A stretch of 64,000 nt of DNA from Aeromonas lacus (lineage in GTDB: Bacteria > Pseudomonadota > Gammaproteobacteria > Enterobacterales > Aeromonadaceae): contig NZ_JRGM01000032.1 in the NCBI RefSeq assembly GCF_000764665.1, positions 24,482 through 88,481 on the forward strand, read 5' to 3'. The translations under genes were made by a program, and so were the position numbers. The notes beneath the pieces were generated by a model. That model saw only the letters and a list, made by a program, of their open reading frames with translations. It had not been told where the DNA came from and did not search any database. Numbering within the stretch: position 1 is the stretch's first letter; each line of letters begins with the position of its first letter. Below are positions 8,157-16,757 of this stretch, piece after piece.

Positions 8157-9221
8157 ATGTTCACCTCACTTCTGAATGCTTCACCCCTTGCCACCCTGCC
8201 CACACCGGATGAGTTGCTGCAAGATCACCCCGTCCCTCCCCGACTCGTCCGTCAGATAGCGCGCAGCCGCCAGCTTGCCCGTCATATTTTGCAGGGAGAG
8301 GACGACCGCCTGCTGCTGGTGATCGGCCCCTGCTCCATTCACGATCCGGCCGCCGCCCGCGACTATGGTGGCCGGCTGGCCGAACTGCAGGGCCAATACG
8401 GGGATCAGCTGCAACTGGTGATGCGCACCTATTTCGAGAAGCCGCGCACAACGCTCGGCTGGAAGGGATTTATCTTCGACCCGGGTCTGGACGGCAGCGA
8501 TCGGCTGGCGGAGGGATTGCGCCAGGCGCGCGAACTGCTGCTGGCACTCGGGCAAGAGGGGCTCGCCTGTGCCACCGAATTTCTCGATCTCACCAGCATG
8601 CTCTATCTGGGGGATCTCATCAGCTGGGGCGCCATCGGTGCCCGCACCACCGAATCCCAACTGCACCGCCAGCTGGCCTCGGCCCTCCCCTGCCCCATCG
8701 GTTTTAAAAACGGCACCGATGGCAACGTCCGGATCGCGGTCGAGGCCATCCTTGCCAGCCGGGCCGCGCACCTCTATCCGCAGCCTTCCGGTGACGGGCG
8801 GCTGGCACTGGTGCGCAGTCATGGCAACCCCGATGGTCACCTGATCCTGCGCGGTGGCCGCCTGCCCAACTATCAGAGCAATCATGTGGCAGAGGCTGGC
8901 GAGCTGCTGCGCCAGCATCACCTATCACCTCGGCTGATGATCGATTGCAGCCACGGCAACAGCCAGAAACAGCACGCCCGCCAACTGCCCGTTGCACGGG
9001 ATCTGGCTGCCCAGCTGGGCAGCGGCTGCCACACCATCGCCGCCGTCATGGTGGAGAGTTTTCTCAAGGAGGGACGCCAGGATATAGGCAACCAGCCGCT
9101 GCGCTACGGCCAGTCGGTCACCGATGGTTGCATCGGTTGGGAGCAGACGCGGATAGTGCTCGATACCCTTGCCGAAGGGGTGGAAGCGCGCCGCCAGCAG
9201 CGGATTGCCCTGGCGGGGTAA
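8157..9221 (+). CDS. 3-deoxy-7-phosphoheptulonate (DAHP) synthase, class I (AroG/F/H family), siderophore-locus copy
   Basis: A 354-residue class I enzyme joining phosphoenolpyruvate and erythrose-4-phosphate, the first step of the shikimate pathway that ends at chorismate. Catalytic elements are intact: GPCSIHD (metal Cys59), YFEKPRTTLGWKG, GARTTESQ, GFKNGTDG, IDCSHGNS, VMVESF and DGCIGWE. Positions that bind the feedback amino acid in E. coli AroG differ: Met148 replaces Pro150, Pro178 replaces Ser180, and the conserved N-terminal NDDLRI-like segment is absent. It sits 119 bp downstream of the receptor, so it probably supplies chorismate for 2,3-dihydroxybenzoate when iron is scarce. An AAGGAT site precedes the ATG at 8157. 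Some amonabactin loci call this gene amoH; that name was not verified. Confidence 0.93.
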   Translation: MFTSLLNASPLATLPTPDELLQDHPVPPRLVRQIARSRQLARHILQGEDDRLLLVIGPCSIHDPAAARDYGGRLAELQGQYGDQLQLVMRTYFEKPRTTLGWKGFIFDPGLDGSDRLAEGLRQARELLLALGQEGLACATEFLDLTSMLYLGDLISWGAIGARTTESQLHRQLASALPCPIGFKNGTDGNVRIAVEAILASRAAHLYPQPSGDGRLALVRSHGNPDGHLILRGGRLPNYQSNHVAEAGELLRQHHLSPRLMIDCSHGNSQKQHARQLPVARDLAAQLGSGCHTIAAVMVESFLKEGRQDIGNQPLRYGQSVTDGCIGWEQTRIVLDTLAEGVEARRQQRIALAG

Positions 9222-9247
9222 AACCGGAACGCATGTGGCGGATAAAG

Positions 9248-9270
9248 ATATGGCCCCGATGGGGCCATAT
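9248..9270. terminator. Hairpin between convergent DAHP synthase and GalR-like genes
   Basis: A 10-bp perfect stem (ATATGGCCCC/GGGGCCATAT) with a three-base loop, placed between two convergent stops. It lacks a clear T run on either strand. Confidence 0.5.
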
Positions 9271-9293
9271 TGCTCAGGACTTCTCGCCGCAGA

Positions 9294-10292
9294 TCAGGCG
9301 ACCGATTCACGCTCCACCAGCTGGGCTTCGAATTTGAGCGGCAACCCGTCTACCGGCTTGTGATCGAGCAGGCGCAAGGCCAGCTCGGCGGCACGGCTGC
9401 CCATCTCCTCAATGGGGTAGCGCACCGTGGTGAGCTTGGGATAGATGTAGCGGGCATAGGGGATATCGTCGAAGCCCACCACCGACACCTGTTGCGGGAT
9501 CTTGTAACCTCGCTCCAGCAGGCAGGAGATAGCCCCGGCCACCATGCCATCGTTGAAACCGAGCACGGCAGTGAACTCGACACCGCGCGCCAGCAGTTCG
9601 CTCATCGCCACATAACCACCGTTCTCGTCGGCAAAGCCGCGGCTGATCAGGGCCGGATCAAGGGAGATACCAGCCCGCCCCAGCGTCTGGGTATAGCCCG
9701 CCATCCGTTGCTGACCATCGACGAACTCCTCGTCGTCGGAGGTAATAAAGGCAATCTTGCGATGACCGGCATCGAGCAGATGCTGGCAAGCCGTGGTGAT
9801 CCCGGCCTTGTTGTCGAGCCAGACGCAGCGATCCTCAAAGCCCGGCACCTGACGGTTGATAAAGACGATGGGAGTGGTACCCGCCGCCAGCTCGTTCAGC
9901 TCCTCGTCGGGCAGCGCCTTGCTGTGCAGGATCAGGGCATCGCACTGACGCTGCAGCAGGGCCTGAATGGCATGGCGTTCGCGGGTAATGTCATGGTTGC
10001 CCGACATCACAATGGTGAACTTGTTGGCCCGATCGACCATGGTTTCAATGCCCCGCATCATCTGGGCGAAGAAGGGGCCACCGCAGAGGTCGCCGACCAG
10101 CACGCCGATGCAGTTGGAACGCTTGCTGACCAGAGCCTGGGCAAAACTGTTGGGCCGAAAATTCAGTTCCTTCATGGCCGCCAATACTGCCTCGCGCTTT
10201 TCCGGGGCGACCTGCGCCGTGTTGTTGATCACGCGCGATACGGTGGAAATAGACACATTTGCCAGCTGAGAAACGTCTTTTATCGTTGCCAC
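9294..10292 (-). CDS. LacI/GalR-family transcriptional regulator (GalR/GalS-like)
   Basis: A 332-residue repressor. The N-terminal LacI-type helix-turn-helix and hinge (MATIKDVSQLANVSISTVSR, then a VINN motif) is followed by a periplasmic-binding-protein-like effector domain with FTAVLGFNDGMVAGA, VVGFDDIPYARY and LTTVRYPIEEMG. These segments track E. coli GalR closely, including the LINR and RQVPGFE-type stretches, so a sugar effector is likely. No galactose genes are adjacent: it sits convergent with the DAHP synthase and upstream of the slt terminator, so its targets lie elsewhere. No convincing operator was found before its own start. Confidence 0.85.
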   Translation of the reverse strand: MATIKDVSQLANVSISTVSRVINNTAQVAPEKREAVLAAMKELNFRPNSFAQALVSKRSNCIGVLVGDLCGGPFFAQMMRGIETMVDRANKFTIVMSGNHDITRERHAIQALLQRQCDALILHSKALPDEELNELAAGTTPIVFINRQVPGFEDRCVWLDNKAGITTACQHLLDAGHRKIAFITSDDEEFVDGQQRMAGYTQTLGRAGISLDPALISRGFADENGGYVAMSELLARGVEFTAVLGFNDGMVAGAISCLLERGYKIPQQVSVVGFDDIPYARYIYPKLTTVRYPIEEMGSRAAELALRLLDHKPVDGLPLKFEAQLVERESVA

Positions 10293-10440
10293 TATCCATT
10301 CCTTTATTGTGAGGGGAACCTGCTGGTGCCGACGGCCGAGTATATCCCGCTCCCTGGAACATTTCCCGGAGCCCGATCACCACTCATGTTTCCTTTTGTA
10401 ACAGAGCGTTGCTGATGATACCCGCTGCCTGCGGGATTTG

Positions 10441-10466
10441 AAAACGGGGCCGACTGGCGGCCCCGT
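10441..10466 (-). terminator. Rho-independent terminator of slt
   Basis: An 8-bp GC-rich stem (ACGGGGCC/GGCCCCGT) followed on the minus strand by TTTTC, starting three bases after the slt stop. Confidence 0.8.
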
Positions 10467-10468
10467 GC

Positions 10469-12370
10469 TCAATAGGCGTGGTTGAGCTCCCGATCCGACA
10501 TGAAGCGCAGCGGCTGCTGCAGCTTGTGCTGATAGATAAGGTCAAACGACAACACGTTCTGCACGTAGTTGCGCGTCTCCTTGTAGGGGATGCTCTCGAC
10601 CCAGACATCCATCGGCTTGTTTTCACTCTGATCGCGCCAGCGCTTCACCCGACCGGGCCCGGCGTTGTAGGCCGCTGCCGCCAGGATCCGGTTGCCATCG
10701 TAGAGATCGAGCAAGCGCTTGAGGTAGGCACTGCCCAGCCGGACATTCATCGCCGGATCAAACAGCTGCTGTTCGCTGCGATAGGGCACACCGAGCTTGC
10801 CGGCAGTCTCTTTGGCGGTCGAGGGCATCAGCTGCATCAGGCCGCGCGCCCCCACCGGTGACTGGGCCATCGGATAAAGAGCACTCTCCTGACGGGAGAT
10901 GGCGTAGAGCAGGCTCATGTTGACCGCCCGCTCCCGCGCCACCTGACTGAACGTCTGCCTGTAAGGTTTGGGGAAGCGCAGCTCCAGTGCATCCCACGCC
11001 TCGGCGCGGATGCTGGAGAGGATAGCCAGCTCATGCCACCCCTGATTGAGGGCGATATGACCAAACTCGATGCGTTGAGCCACCGGGTTGCGATCCATGT
11101 TGTGGATCCACTCGGCCCGTGCTGCAGTGATTTCGTTCATCGACAGCAGCTCGCGCACCCGCAGCAGGAAGGGCCAACGCTGGCTGGCGGTGCGCCAGTC
11201 CGGGACATGCTTCACCCCCTGATTGACCATACGGTAGGGCACGCCGGTACGCTGGGCCGCCATGAACCCGTAGAAACCGCGCAGGTTGGCGGTCTCCAGA
11301 TAGAGCTCCTGAGCCGGTTTCTTTTGCCCCTGCACTTCAAGGGAGCGCGCCATCCAGTAGCGCCAGCGATCCTCTTTCTGACGCGCCATCGGCATCTTTT
11401 TCACCCAACCGGATAGGCCGCGCCAATCCTGCTCCCAAATCGCGAGACGGGCCCGCAGCTCGGTGATATCGGGATCAGCCAGCCGCACTACCGTATTGTC
11501 GAGCCAGCTACGCTGGGCCAGTGAGCGATCCAGCAGCAAGCGCCGGGCAATGGCACGCTCAACCGGCTTGACCTCGGCCTGGGTCAGGCCAAAGCGGCTG
11601 CGAAAGAGCGCCAGCTGGCGCAGTACCGCCTCGGGTTCCTGATTGGCATAACGGGCCAAACCGAGTGAGAGCAGCTTCCTTGAGTAGGGATTGCTGCTGA
11701 AATAAGCTGGATTCATCGCCTTGGCAGGCTGTTCAAACAGGGTCACCATCTGATCGCCATAGCTTTGCAGGCTACCCGACAGGTTGGCCCCCAGATGGCG
11801 GATCAGGTTGGGGTTCTCCGCCTCGAACGCCAGGGTCATCCGCTGCCAGATCTTCTCCTGAGTACGCTGACCGGATGCCTGCCACAGCTTGAAGAGCGGC
11901 GAGCAGGCATCGGGGCGGGATTGACCGCTCATCCAGAGTTTGCCAGCCCCCTGCAGCGCTTCACCCTGTTTGCCGGTGTTGTAGAGCGCCTGATAATGCA
12001 TGCAGAGCAGATCGGTGGAGCTCGGCTTGGCCGGATAGAAGCGCAGGAATTGCGACCACTGCTCGCTCTGGGCCAGATAGGTGAGGTAACTGCGTTCCAG
12101 CCGGTTCGACTGGGGAGTGTCGCCATGCTCGCGGATAAAGCGGGTCACATCGTTGTAGTCGGCCGCCCCGGGCCGAAAGGCGAGCTGGTAATAATCGAGG
12201 TAGGGCAATAGGGGATAATGAGCCAAACGGGCTCGAATTTGCTGGAAACGGGCCTGATCATCGGCCTTTACCGCATCGTAGGCCTGACGGTACAGCGACT
12301 GCTCCGCTGTTTGTGCCATCAGACCCGGCGCAAACAGCGCCGACAAAACAATTCCCCATACAGCTTTCAC
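10469..12370 (-). CDS. slt: Soluble lytic murein transglycosylase
   Basis: A 633-residue periplasmic enzyme close to E. coli Slt70 (645). A signal peptide ends near residue 20 (GLMAQ). A long helical superhelix (about residues 25-450) precedes the C-terminal lysozyme-like SLT domain. The catalytic Glu is about residue 495 in SRQESALYP, followed by GARGLMQLMPSTA and AAAYNAGPGRV. It cleaves the glycan strand of peptidoglycan with formation of 1,6-anhydromuramic ends during wall turnover. It is monocistronic with its own terminator. In E. coli trpR follows slt; here it does not. Confidence 0.95.
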   Translation of the reverse strand: MKAVWGIVLSALFAPGLMAQTAEQSLYRQAYDAVKADDQARFQQIRARLAHYPLLPYLDYYQLAFRPGAADYNDVTRFIREHGDTPQSNRLERSYLTYLAQSEQWSQFLRFYPAKPSSTDLLCMHYQALYNTGKQGEALQGAGKLWMSGQSRPDACSPLFKLWQASGQRTQEKIWQRMTLAFEAENPNLIRHLGANLSGSLQSYGDQMVTLFEQPAKAMNPAYFSSNPYSRKLLSLGLARYANQEPEAVLRQLALFRSRFGLTQAEVKPVERAIARRLLLDRSLAQRSWLDNTVVRLADPDITELRARLAIWEQDWRGLSGWVKKMPMARQKEDRWRYWMARSLEVQGQKKPAQELYLETANLRGFYGFMAAQRTGVPYRMVNQGVKHVPDWRTASQRWPFLLRVRELLSMNEITAARAEWIHNMDRNPVAQRIEFGHIALNQGWHELAILSSIRAEAWDALELRFPKPYRQTFSQVARERAVNMSLLYAISRQESALYPMAQSPVGARGLMQLMPSTAKETAGKLGVPYRSEQQLFDPAMNVRLGSAYLKRLLDLYDGNRILAAAAYNAGPGRVKRWRDQSENKPMDVWVESIPYKETRNYVQNVLSFDLIYQHKLQQPLRFMSDRELNHAY

Positions 12371-12471
12371 TGAACATCTCCATTGCGAGGCAAGAACACC
12401 GCCCGCGGGCGGTGGGTCTACTGCCTCCCATTCTACCCGTTGCCAGCCAAGGCGACAGCGGGGAGAGGAGA

Positions 12472-14961
12472 CTATTTTTCTACGCCGCTCAGCTGAATTT
12501 CACGCGGGTACTCCTGCCTGGCGAGGCGCTGCACATATTTCTCCAGATAGGGCACCGGCAACGGCTTGGAGGCGAGGTAGCCCTGATAGAAGCTGCACCC
12601 CTGCGCCTTGAGAAACTCCAGCTGCTGGCGTGACTCCACCCCTTCGGCAGTGACGTTGAACCCCATGTGGCGTGCCATGGCGATCACCGCCTCGACAATG
12701 GCCATGTTGTCGCCATCCTTCGGGATGTCCTGGATGAAGGAGCGATCGATCTTGAGCTCGTCGGCAGGCAGCCGCTTGAGATAGCTCAGGGAGGAGTAGC
12801 CGGCGCCGAAATCGTCGATGGCAAAGCTGATGCCAAGGGATTTGAGATCCGTCATCTTGCTGATGGTGTCCTCGGCATGGCCCAGCACCACGGATTCGGT
12901 GATCTCCAGATTGAGGCAGGCCGGATCCATGCCGGTTTGCGCCAGCACATCGTGGATCCGCTCGACAAAGTCGGTGGCATGGAACTGCTTGGCACTGACG
13001 TTGACCGAGATCTGCGGGATATGGATACCATTCTCCTCCCACAGCACATACTGGGCACAGGCTTCATGGAGCACCCAGTTGCCGATATCGACAATAAGGT
13101 CGCTCTCCTCGGCGATGGGGATAAACTCGGCTGGCGAAACCAGTGCACGCCCCGCCGGCTGCCAGCGGATCAGCGCCTCGACACCTATGATATCGCCGCC
13201 ATCCACCAGATGCTGTGGCTGATAGTAGAGCGTCAGCTCCTGCTGGTTGAGGGCGTTGCGCAGCTCGTTGTGGATGTGCAGGCGACGATCCGCCTGCTGC
13301 TGCATGGAGGCGTCAAAGAAACGGCGAGTCTTGCGGCCGGCCGACTTGGCCTGATACATGGCGGTATCCGCCTGCTTGAGCAGGTCATCCACCCCCTGCT
13401 CCCGATCCGGAAACAGGGTGATGCCGACGCTGGCACCAATGTGCAGCACCTGCCCCGCATAGGTGTAGGGCGCAGCAATCTCGGTGATGAGCCGCTCGGC
13501 AATGATATCAGCCTGCATCTCCGCCTGGGGCGGACTGGCCGACAACGACGGCAGCAGCAGGACGAACTCATCCCCACCGAGGCGAGCCAGACAATCGCCC
13601 TGACGCACCAGCCGTTTGAGCCGGGTTGCCACCTCTTTGAGCAGCCAGTCGCCGGTGGCGTGGCCAAGGGAGTCGTTGATGGTCTTGAAGTGATCTAGGT
13701 CGATAAAGAGCAACGCGCCGATCAGGCAGCTGTGGGTCGCCTCATTGAAGGTCTGAACCAGGGTTTCATGAAGCTGGCGGCGGTTGGGCAGACCAGTCAG
13801 CTCGTCGTAATAGGCGAGATCCTGGATCCGCCGTTCGGCGGCCTTGCGCTCGGAGATATCCTCGAAGCAGATGACGAAGTGGCTTATGCCCCCCTTCTCA
13901 TCCTGTACCGGCGTCACGATTTCCCATTGGGGATAGGTATGACCATCGGCGTGCAGACGCTGGGTCTCACCCTGCCAGCGGCTCAGGGGATTGAGCTCGT
14001 AACCAAGCCCCCCCAGATTGGGCCAGAGATCCTGTTCCAGCTGCAGGCCGAGCACTGCCTGGCTATCAAATCCGGTGATCTGGCTAAAGGCGTTGTTGAC
14101 CCGCAGGATCTTGAAGCCCGGGTCGGTGATGATGATCCCCTCATGGGTTTCGAAAGCTACCGCAGAGAGGCGCATCTGGGCATCTGATTGCAGCCGTTCC
14201 AGCTCGGCAACCATCCGCACCGTAAAGGTGTTGAGCACCGAGTTGAGGTTCGCCATATCTGCCGGTGCCGAGCTGAGCAGCGCCAGATGGCCCAGCAGTT
14301 GCCCCCGGCCATCAAACAGCGGCTGACCGTAATAGGTCTGACCGGCTGCCAGCCACGGCTGGTACTCCTCCTGCTCGGAGATCACCTCCAGGCAGACCGC
14401 ACCCTGCCGATAGAGCTGCTGGCAGGGCGTTCCCACCAGCGGGTAATCCTTGAGCGCCAGCCCGTCGGCGGCCAGCACCCGCACCCGATCCGCCGAGCTC
14501 AGCTCACCGACCCAGACCGCATCGACCTGCAGAATGTGGGAGAGCTGTTTGACCAGGGTGTTGAAGAAGTCGAGCCCGGTGCGGGCAGAGAGCGCCTGCG
14601 CCAGCTGGGTGAGCAGACTGGTCTGCAGCAAAGGCAGAGAGAGCTTGAGAGACGTTGCGGCAAGCGGGAGCAGCCAACCACAGCAGACCTCCTGGTTGGG
14701 CACAAACTGGCCACTCCAGAGCACATGGTTGAGGGCTCCCTCTTTATCTCTGAGGTGACCGATAAACTGTTCCGGCAGGTGTGATTCATGAAGGCGGATG
14801 AGGAAGTCGGCAAAACCCGCTTCATCTTCCGGCAGCAGCTGGTCGGCCCATGGATGGACACCCTTTCCTTGCCACTGCTGGCAGGTACCCTGATCAGAGA
14901 GACTCCACTGATCATGCTGCCGATCAAAAAACCACATGACCTGCGTGGCTTGATGCTTCAT
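12472..14961 (-). CDS. Bifunctional-type GAF-PAS-GGDEF-EAL cyclic-di-GMP protein
   Basis: An 829-residue cytoplasmic protein with no membrane segment. A GAF-like domain (about 115-255) and a PAS domain (about 265-380) precede the GGDEF domain (about 385-550) and the EAL domain (about 565-815). The GGDEF signature is intact at 462-466, with a product-inhibition site RQGD (RxxD) at 453-456. The EAL side keeps EALIRW (595-600), NVSAKQF, LEITES, IDDFGAGYSSL, LKIDRSF, AEGVES and QGYLASKPL, so phosphodiesterase activity is also expected. The two sensor domains suggest ligand or redox control of the balance. It is not obviously in an operon. Confidence 0.93.
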   Translation of the reverse strand: MKHQATQVMWFFDRQHDQWSLSDQGTCQQWQGKGVHPWADQLLPEDEAGFADFLIRLHESHLPEQFIGHLRDKEGALNHVLWSGQFVPNQEVCCGWLLPLAATSLKLSLPLLQTSLLTQLAQALSARTGLDFFNTLVKQLSHILQVDAVWVGELSSADRVRVLAADGLALKDYPLVGTPCQQLYRQGAVCLEVISEQEEYQPWLAAGQTYYGQPLFDGRGQLLGHLALLSSAPADMANLNSVLNTFTVRMVAELERLQSDAQMRLSAVAFETHEGIIITDPGFKILRVNNAFSQITGFDSQAVLGLQLEQDLWPNLGGLGYELNPLSRWQGETQRLHADGHTYPQWEIVTPVQDEKGGISHFVICFEDISERKAAERRIQDLAYYDELTGLPNRRQLHETLVQTFNEATHSCLIGALLFIDLDHFKTINDSLGHATGDWLLKEVATRLKRLVRQGDCLARLGGDEFVLLLPSLSASPPQAEMQADIIAERLITEIAAPYTYAGQVLHIGASVGITLFPDREQGVDDLLKQADTAMYQAKSAGRKTRRFFDASMQQQADRRLHIHNELRNALNQQELTLYYQPQHLVDGGDIIGVEALIRWQPAGRALVSPAEFIPIAEESDLIVDIGNWVLHEACAQYVLWEENGIHIPQISVNVSAKQFHATDFVERIHDVLAQTGMDPACLNLEITESVVLGHAEDTISKMTDLKSLGISFAIDDFGAGYSSLSYLKRLPADELKIDRSFIQDIPKDGDNMAIVEAVIAMARHMGFNVTAEGVESRQQLEFLKAQGCSFYQGYLASKPLPVPYLEKYVQRLARQEYPREIQLSGVEK

Positions 14962-15332
14962 TTATGACTCCAACACAACAACCGACCACGTTTGATGTCC
15001 AGCAACAGGCAGCAGCAACTGCCCCCGGATCCGCTCATGAGGTCGAAGACAGGAGGGGCAAAGTGCAAACATGCGATATCAAGCAGTGGGAACCGGATAT
15101 GAGGTCGACACAGGGTGCTGCCAAGAGGGGACAGAAACGATCCTATTCCCGTCATACTGCCTGCCAGTTTCAAGGAGCTCAAGCGATTTTTGGCACGAAA
15201 CCGGAAAAGATCACAATTTATAAGTTGCTGAATAATGATGGCTGCGTTTTGTGACTTATGTCACATTTTAAGTACCACCAATCAGTAATCTGAAGGTGAA
15301 GACACAAGCAAGACGACCCGAAGGGGGCCTAT
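14962..15332. other. Gene-free interval between the GGDEF-EAL gene and raiA
   Basis: About 370 bp with divergent promoter capacity. No credible coding frame was found; a 96-codon plus-strand frame has no recognisable features. The right half is AT-rich and contains the CRP site that faces raiA. Confidence 0.6.
15247..15268 (+). promoter_or_regulatory. CRP (cAMP receptor protein) site upstream of raiA
   Basis: The core TGTGACTTATGTCACA is a perfect inverted TGTGA-N6-TCACA repeat flanked by T-rich arms. It is centred about 75 bp before the raiA ATG, which suits activation by cAMP-CRP. E. coli raiA is also reported to be CRP-linked. Confidence 0.85.
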
Positions 15333-15671
15333 ATGAAAATCGAAATTACCAGCAAAATCATCGACATCACCCCGGCTATTCGCGAGCGTATCGAATCCCG
15401 TTTTGAAAAGCTCGAACGTCTTCAGGTGCCTCTCATCACACCCCATGTGATTGTCTCCAAAGAGCGTCTGATGTTCATTGTCGAAGCCAGTGCTGGCATC
15501 CCCAACGGCAAACTGTTTGCCCAGGCAGAGCATGAGGATCTCTACGCCGCCATCAACGAATTGGGACAAAAACTGGAGCGTCAACTCAATCGCCATACCG
15601 AAAAACCCATTGCCCGTCGCGCCAATGCCGCGTTGAAGGAGCAGGTTGAAACGGACGAAGCTGACGCATAA
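15333..15671 (+). CDS. raiA: Ribosome-associated translation inhibitor RaiA (YfiA; short HPF family)
   Basis: A 112-residue protein matching E. coli RaiA (113 aa) along its length: ITSKIIDITPAIRERIESR, a PHVIVSKE stretch, and AINELGQKLERQLNRH, then an acidic tail (VETDEADA). The long tail distinguishes RaiA from HPF. It binds the 30S A/P-site region, stabilises idle 70S ribosomes in stationary phase or cold, and opposes 100S dimer formation. The CRP site upstream ties it to carbon starvation. Before the ATG is AAGGGGG. A strong terminator follows 25 bp after the stop, so it is a single-gene unit. Confidence 0.95.
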   Translation: MKIEITSKIIDITPAIRERIESRFEKLERLQVPLITPHVIVSKERLMFIVEASAGIPNGKLFAQAEHEDLYAAINELGQKLERQLNRHTEKPIARRANAALKEQVETDEADA

Positions 15672-15695
15672 GGCATCGAGGATCACAAAGAGCAT

Positions 15696-15719
15696 AAAGG
15701 CGGGTTATCCCGCCTTTTT
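15696..15719 (+). terminator. Rho-independent terminator of raiA
   Basis: A 9-bp stem (AAAGGCGGG/CCCGCCTTT) with a TTAT loop, continuing into a T run. Confidence 0.92.
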
Positions 15720-15763
15720 GTTTGCCTGATATTCAGCAGGCAGAGCAAGAGACACTCCAGTCC

Positions 15764-16273
15764 CTAACTGAGCCAGTGAAGGCGGGTATCGACCCCCTGC
15801 TGCAACCGGTCAAGCACCGGCAACAGCACCAGCGGATCCTCCTCACGCGGCACACTGGCTACCTTGTGTTGCAGCTTCTCGCGCCCCAGCAGCGTCAGAT
15901 TGTCAAACACCGCCTCATCGATCAGCGGCTGTCTGGCTACCAGTGGCGGCGTTTGCAGTGCCAGCCAGAGCCGCACATCCACCATGCTTCCCCCCTGCTG
16001 CAACCGCTCATTGATGGCACTGCAGTCACTCCCCGCTCCCTCGGCCATCAGCACCTGAGCCTCTCGCAGCTCGAAGTGCGCTCGCCAGTCCCGCTGGTCA
16101 GGGCTTGCCGCCGGCTTGGCATCGAACCAGGGCTGCTCTTCCACCGCATCGGTCAGTAGCGCCAGCTGCAATCGAAAATCAGCCCGATCGCCATGCTGAA
16201 GATCCTTGTTGAGGCGCTGCCCCAACTGGCCTTCATCGACGAGCAGCTGATTACGGATTGAACTGGGTAGCAT
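15764..16273 (-). CDS. Conserved hypothetical protein, VC2046/SO_2500 family candidate
   Basis: A soluble protein of about 170 residues with no signal peptide or membrane segment. It begins MLPSSIRNQLLVDEGQLGQR and carries a conserved-looking RADFRLQLALLTDAVEEQPWF stretch near residue 35. The tail is rich in Leu, Pro and charged residues. It resembles a family known mainly from Vibrio, Shewanella and Aeromonas with no assigned function; the family call is from memory of the pattern and is moderately sure. The start at 16273 has an AAGAG site eight bases upstream; an in-frame ATG at 16324 would add 17 residues without a good ribosome site. Confidence 0.7.
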   Translation of the reverse strand: MLPSSIRNQLLVDEGQLGQRLNKDLQHGDRADFRLQLALLTDAVEEQPWFDAKPAASPDQRDWRAHFELREAQVLMAEGAGSDCSAINERLQQGGSMVDVRLWLALQTPPLVARQPLIDEAVFDNLTLLGREKLQHKVASVPREEDPLVLLPVLDRLQQGVDTRLHWLS

Positions 16274-16354
16274 GGGATAACTCTTGAAAATGGTGATTTC
16301 ATCTCTTATCGGCCACATATCCAATTCTTTTAATGGAAAAATCCGCTTCAGGGG

Positions 16355-16382
16355 TTCACAAAAGCGGAAGATCTGTTAGTAT
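16355..16382 (+). promoter_or_regulatory. Sigma-70 promoter of the tRNA-Tyr pair
   Basis: TTCACA, a 16-bp spacer, then TAGTAT, followed by the GC-rich discriminator GCGCCTCGC typical of stringently controlled stable-RNA promoters. The first tRNA begins 15 bases after the -10 element. Confidence 0.75.
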
Positions 16383-16397
16383 GCGCCTCGCACTTGG

Positions 16398-16482
16398 GGA
16401 GGGGTTCCCGAGCGGCCAAAGGGATCAGACTGTAAATCTGACGGCTCTGCCTTCGAAGGTTCGAATCCTTCTCCCTCCACCA
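16398..16482 (+). tRNA. tRNA-Tyr (GTA), copy 1
   Basis: An 85-base class II tRNA with encoded CCA. The acceptor stem GGAGGGG pairs with TCCCTCC, the anticodon GTA is at 16432-16434, and there is a long variable arm and GGTTCGAATCC T-loop. The sequence closely follows E. coli tRNA-Tyr. Confidence 0.97.
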
Positions 16483-16514
16483 TTCAAGTGCAAAAATATG
16501 AAGCAATACCCCGT

Positions 16515-16599
16515 GGAGGGGTTCCCGAGCGGCCAAAGGGATCAGACTGTAAATCTGACGGCTCTGCCTTCGAAGGTTCGAATCCTTCTCCCTCCACCA
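16515..16599 (+). tRNA. tRNA-Tyr (GTA), copy 2
   Basis: Identical in all 85 bases to the first copy, 32 bp downstream and in the same transcript. A tandem tyrosine tRNA pair is also seen in other gammaproteobacteria (E. coli tyrTV). Confidence 0.97.
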
Positions 16600-16611
16600 T
16601 CATTCAGAAAA

Positions 16612-16634
16612 CCCGGCCTTGCGCCGGGCTTTCG
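16612..16634 (+). terminator. Terminator-like hairpin after the tRNA-Tyr pair
   Basis: CCCGGC/GCCGGG stem with a CTTGC loop, then CTTTCGCTTTTC, 12 bases after the second CCA. Confidence 0.65.
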
Positions 16635-16712
16635 CTTTTCTGGCCCGTCCAATCCGTTATCCCTCTGCACTCCCAACCTTTAGCGCCATTTGTCTGTTGG
16701 CGAGCGCGAAAT

Positions 16713-16738
16713 AAAAACGGGAGGCCAGAGCCTCCCGT
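16713..16738 (-). terminator. Rho-independent terminator of tamAB
   Basis: A 9-bp stem (ACGGGAGGC/GCCTCCCGT) with a four-base loop and, on the minus strand, TTTTTAT directly after. It lies 20 bp past the tamB stop. Confidence 0.9.
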
Positions 16739-16757
16739 TGTTCAGTTCTCACCGCCA

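Noticed and set aside
16398..16599. Tandem repeat or attachment site made by the duplicated 85-bp sequence
   Set aside because: Both copies are complete tRNA-Tyr genes with a promoter, and no integrase or mobile DNA adjoins them.
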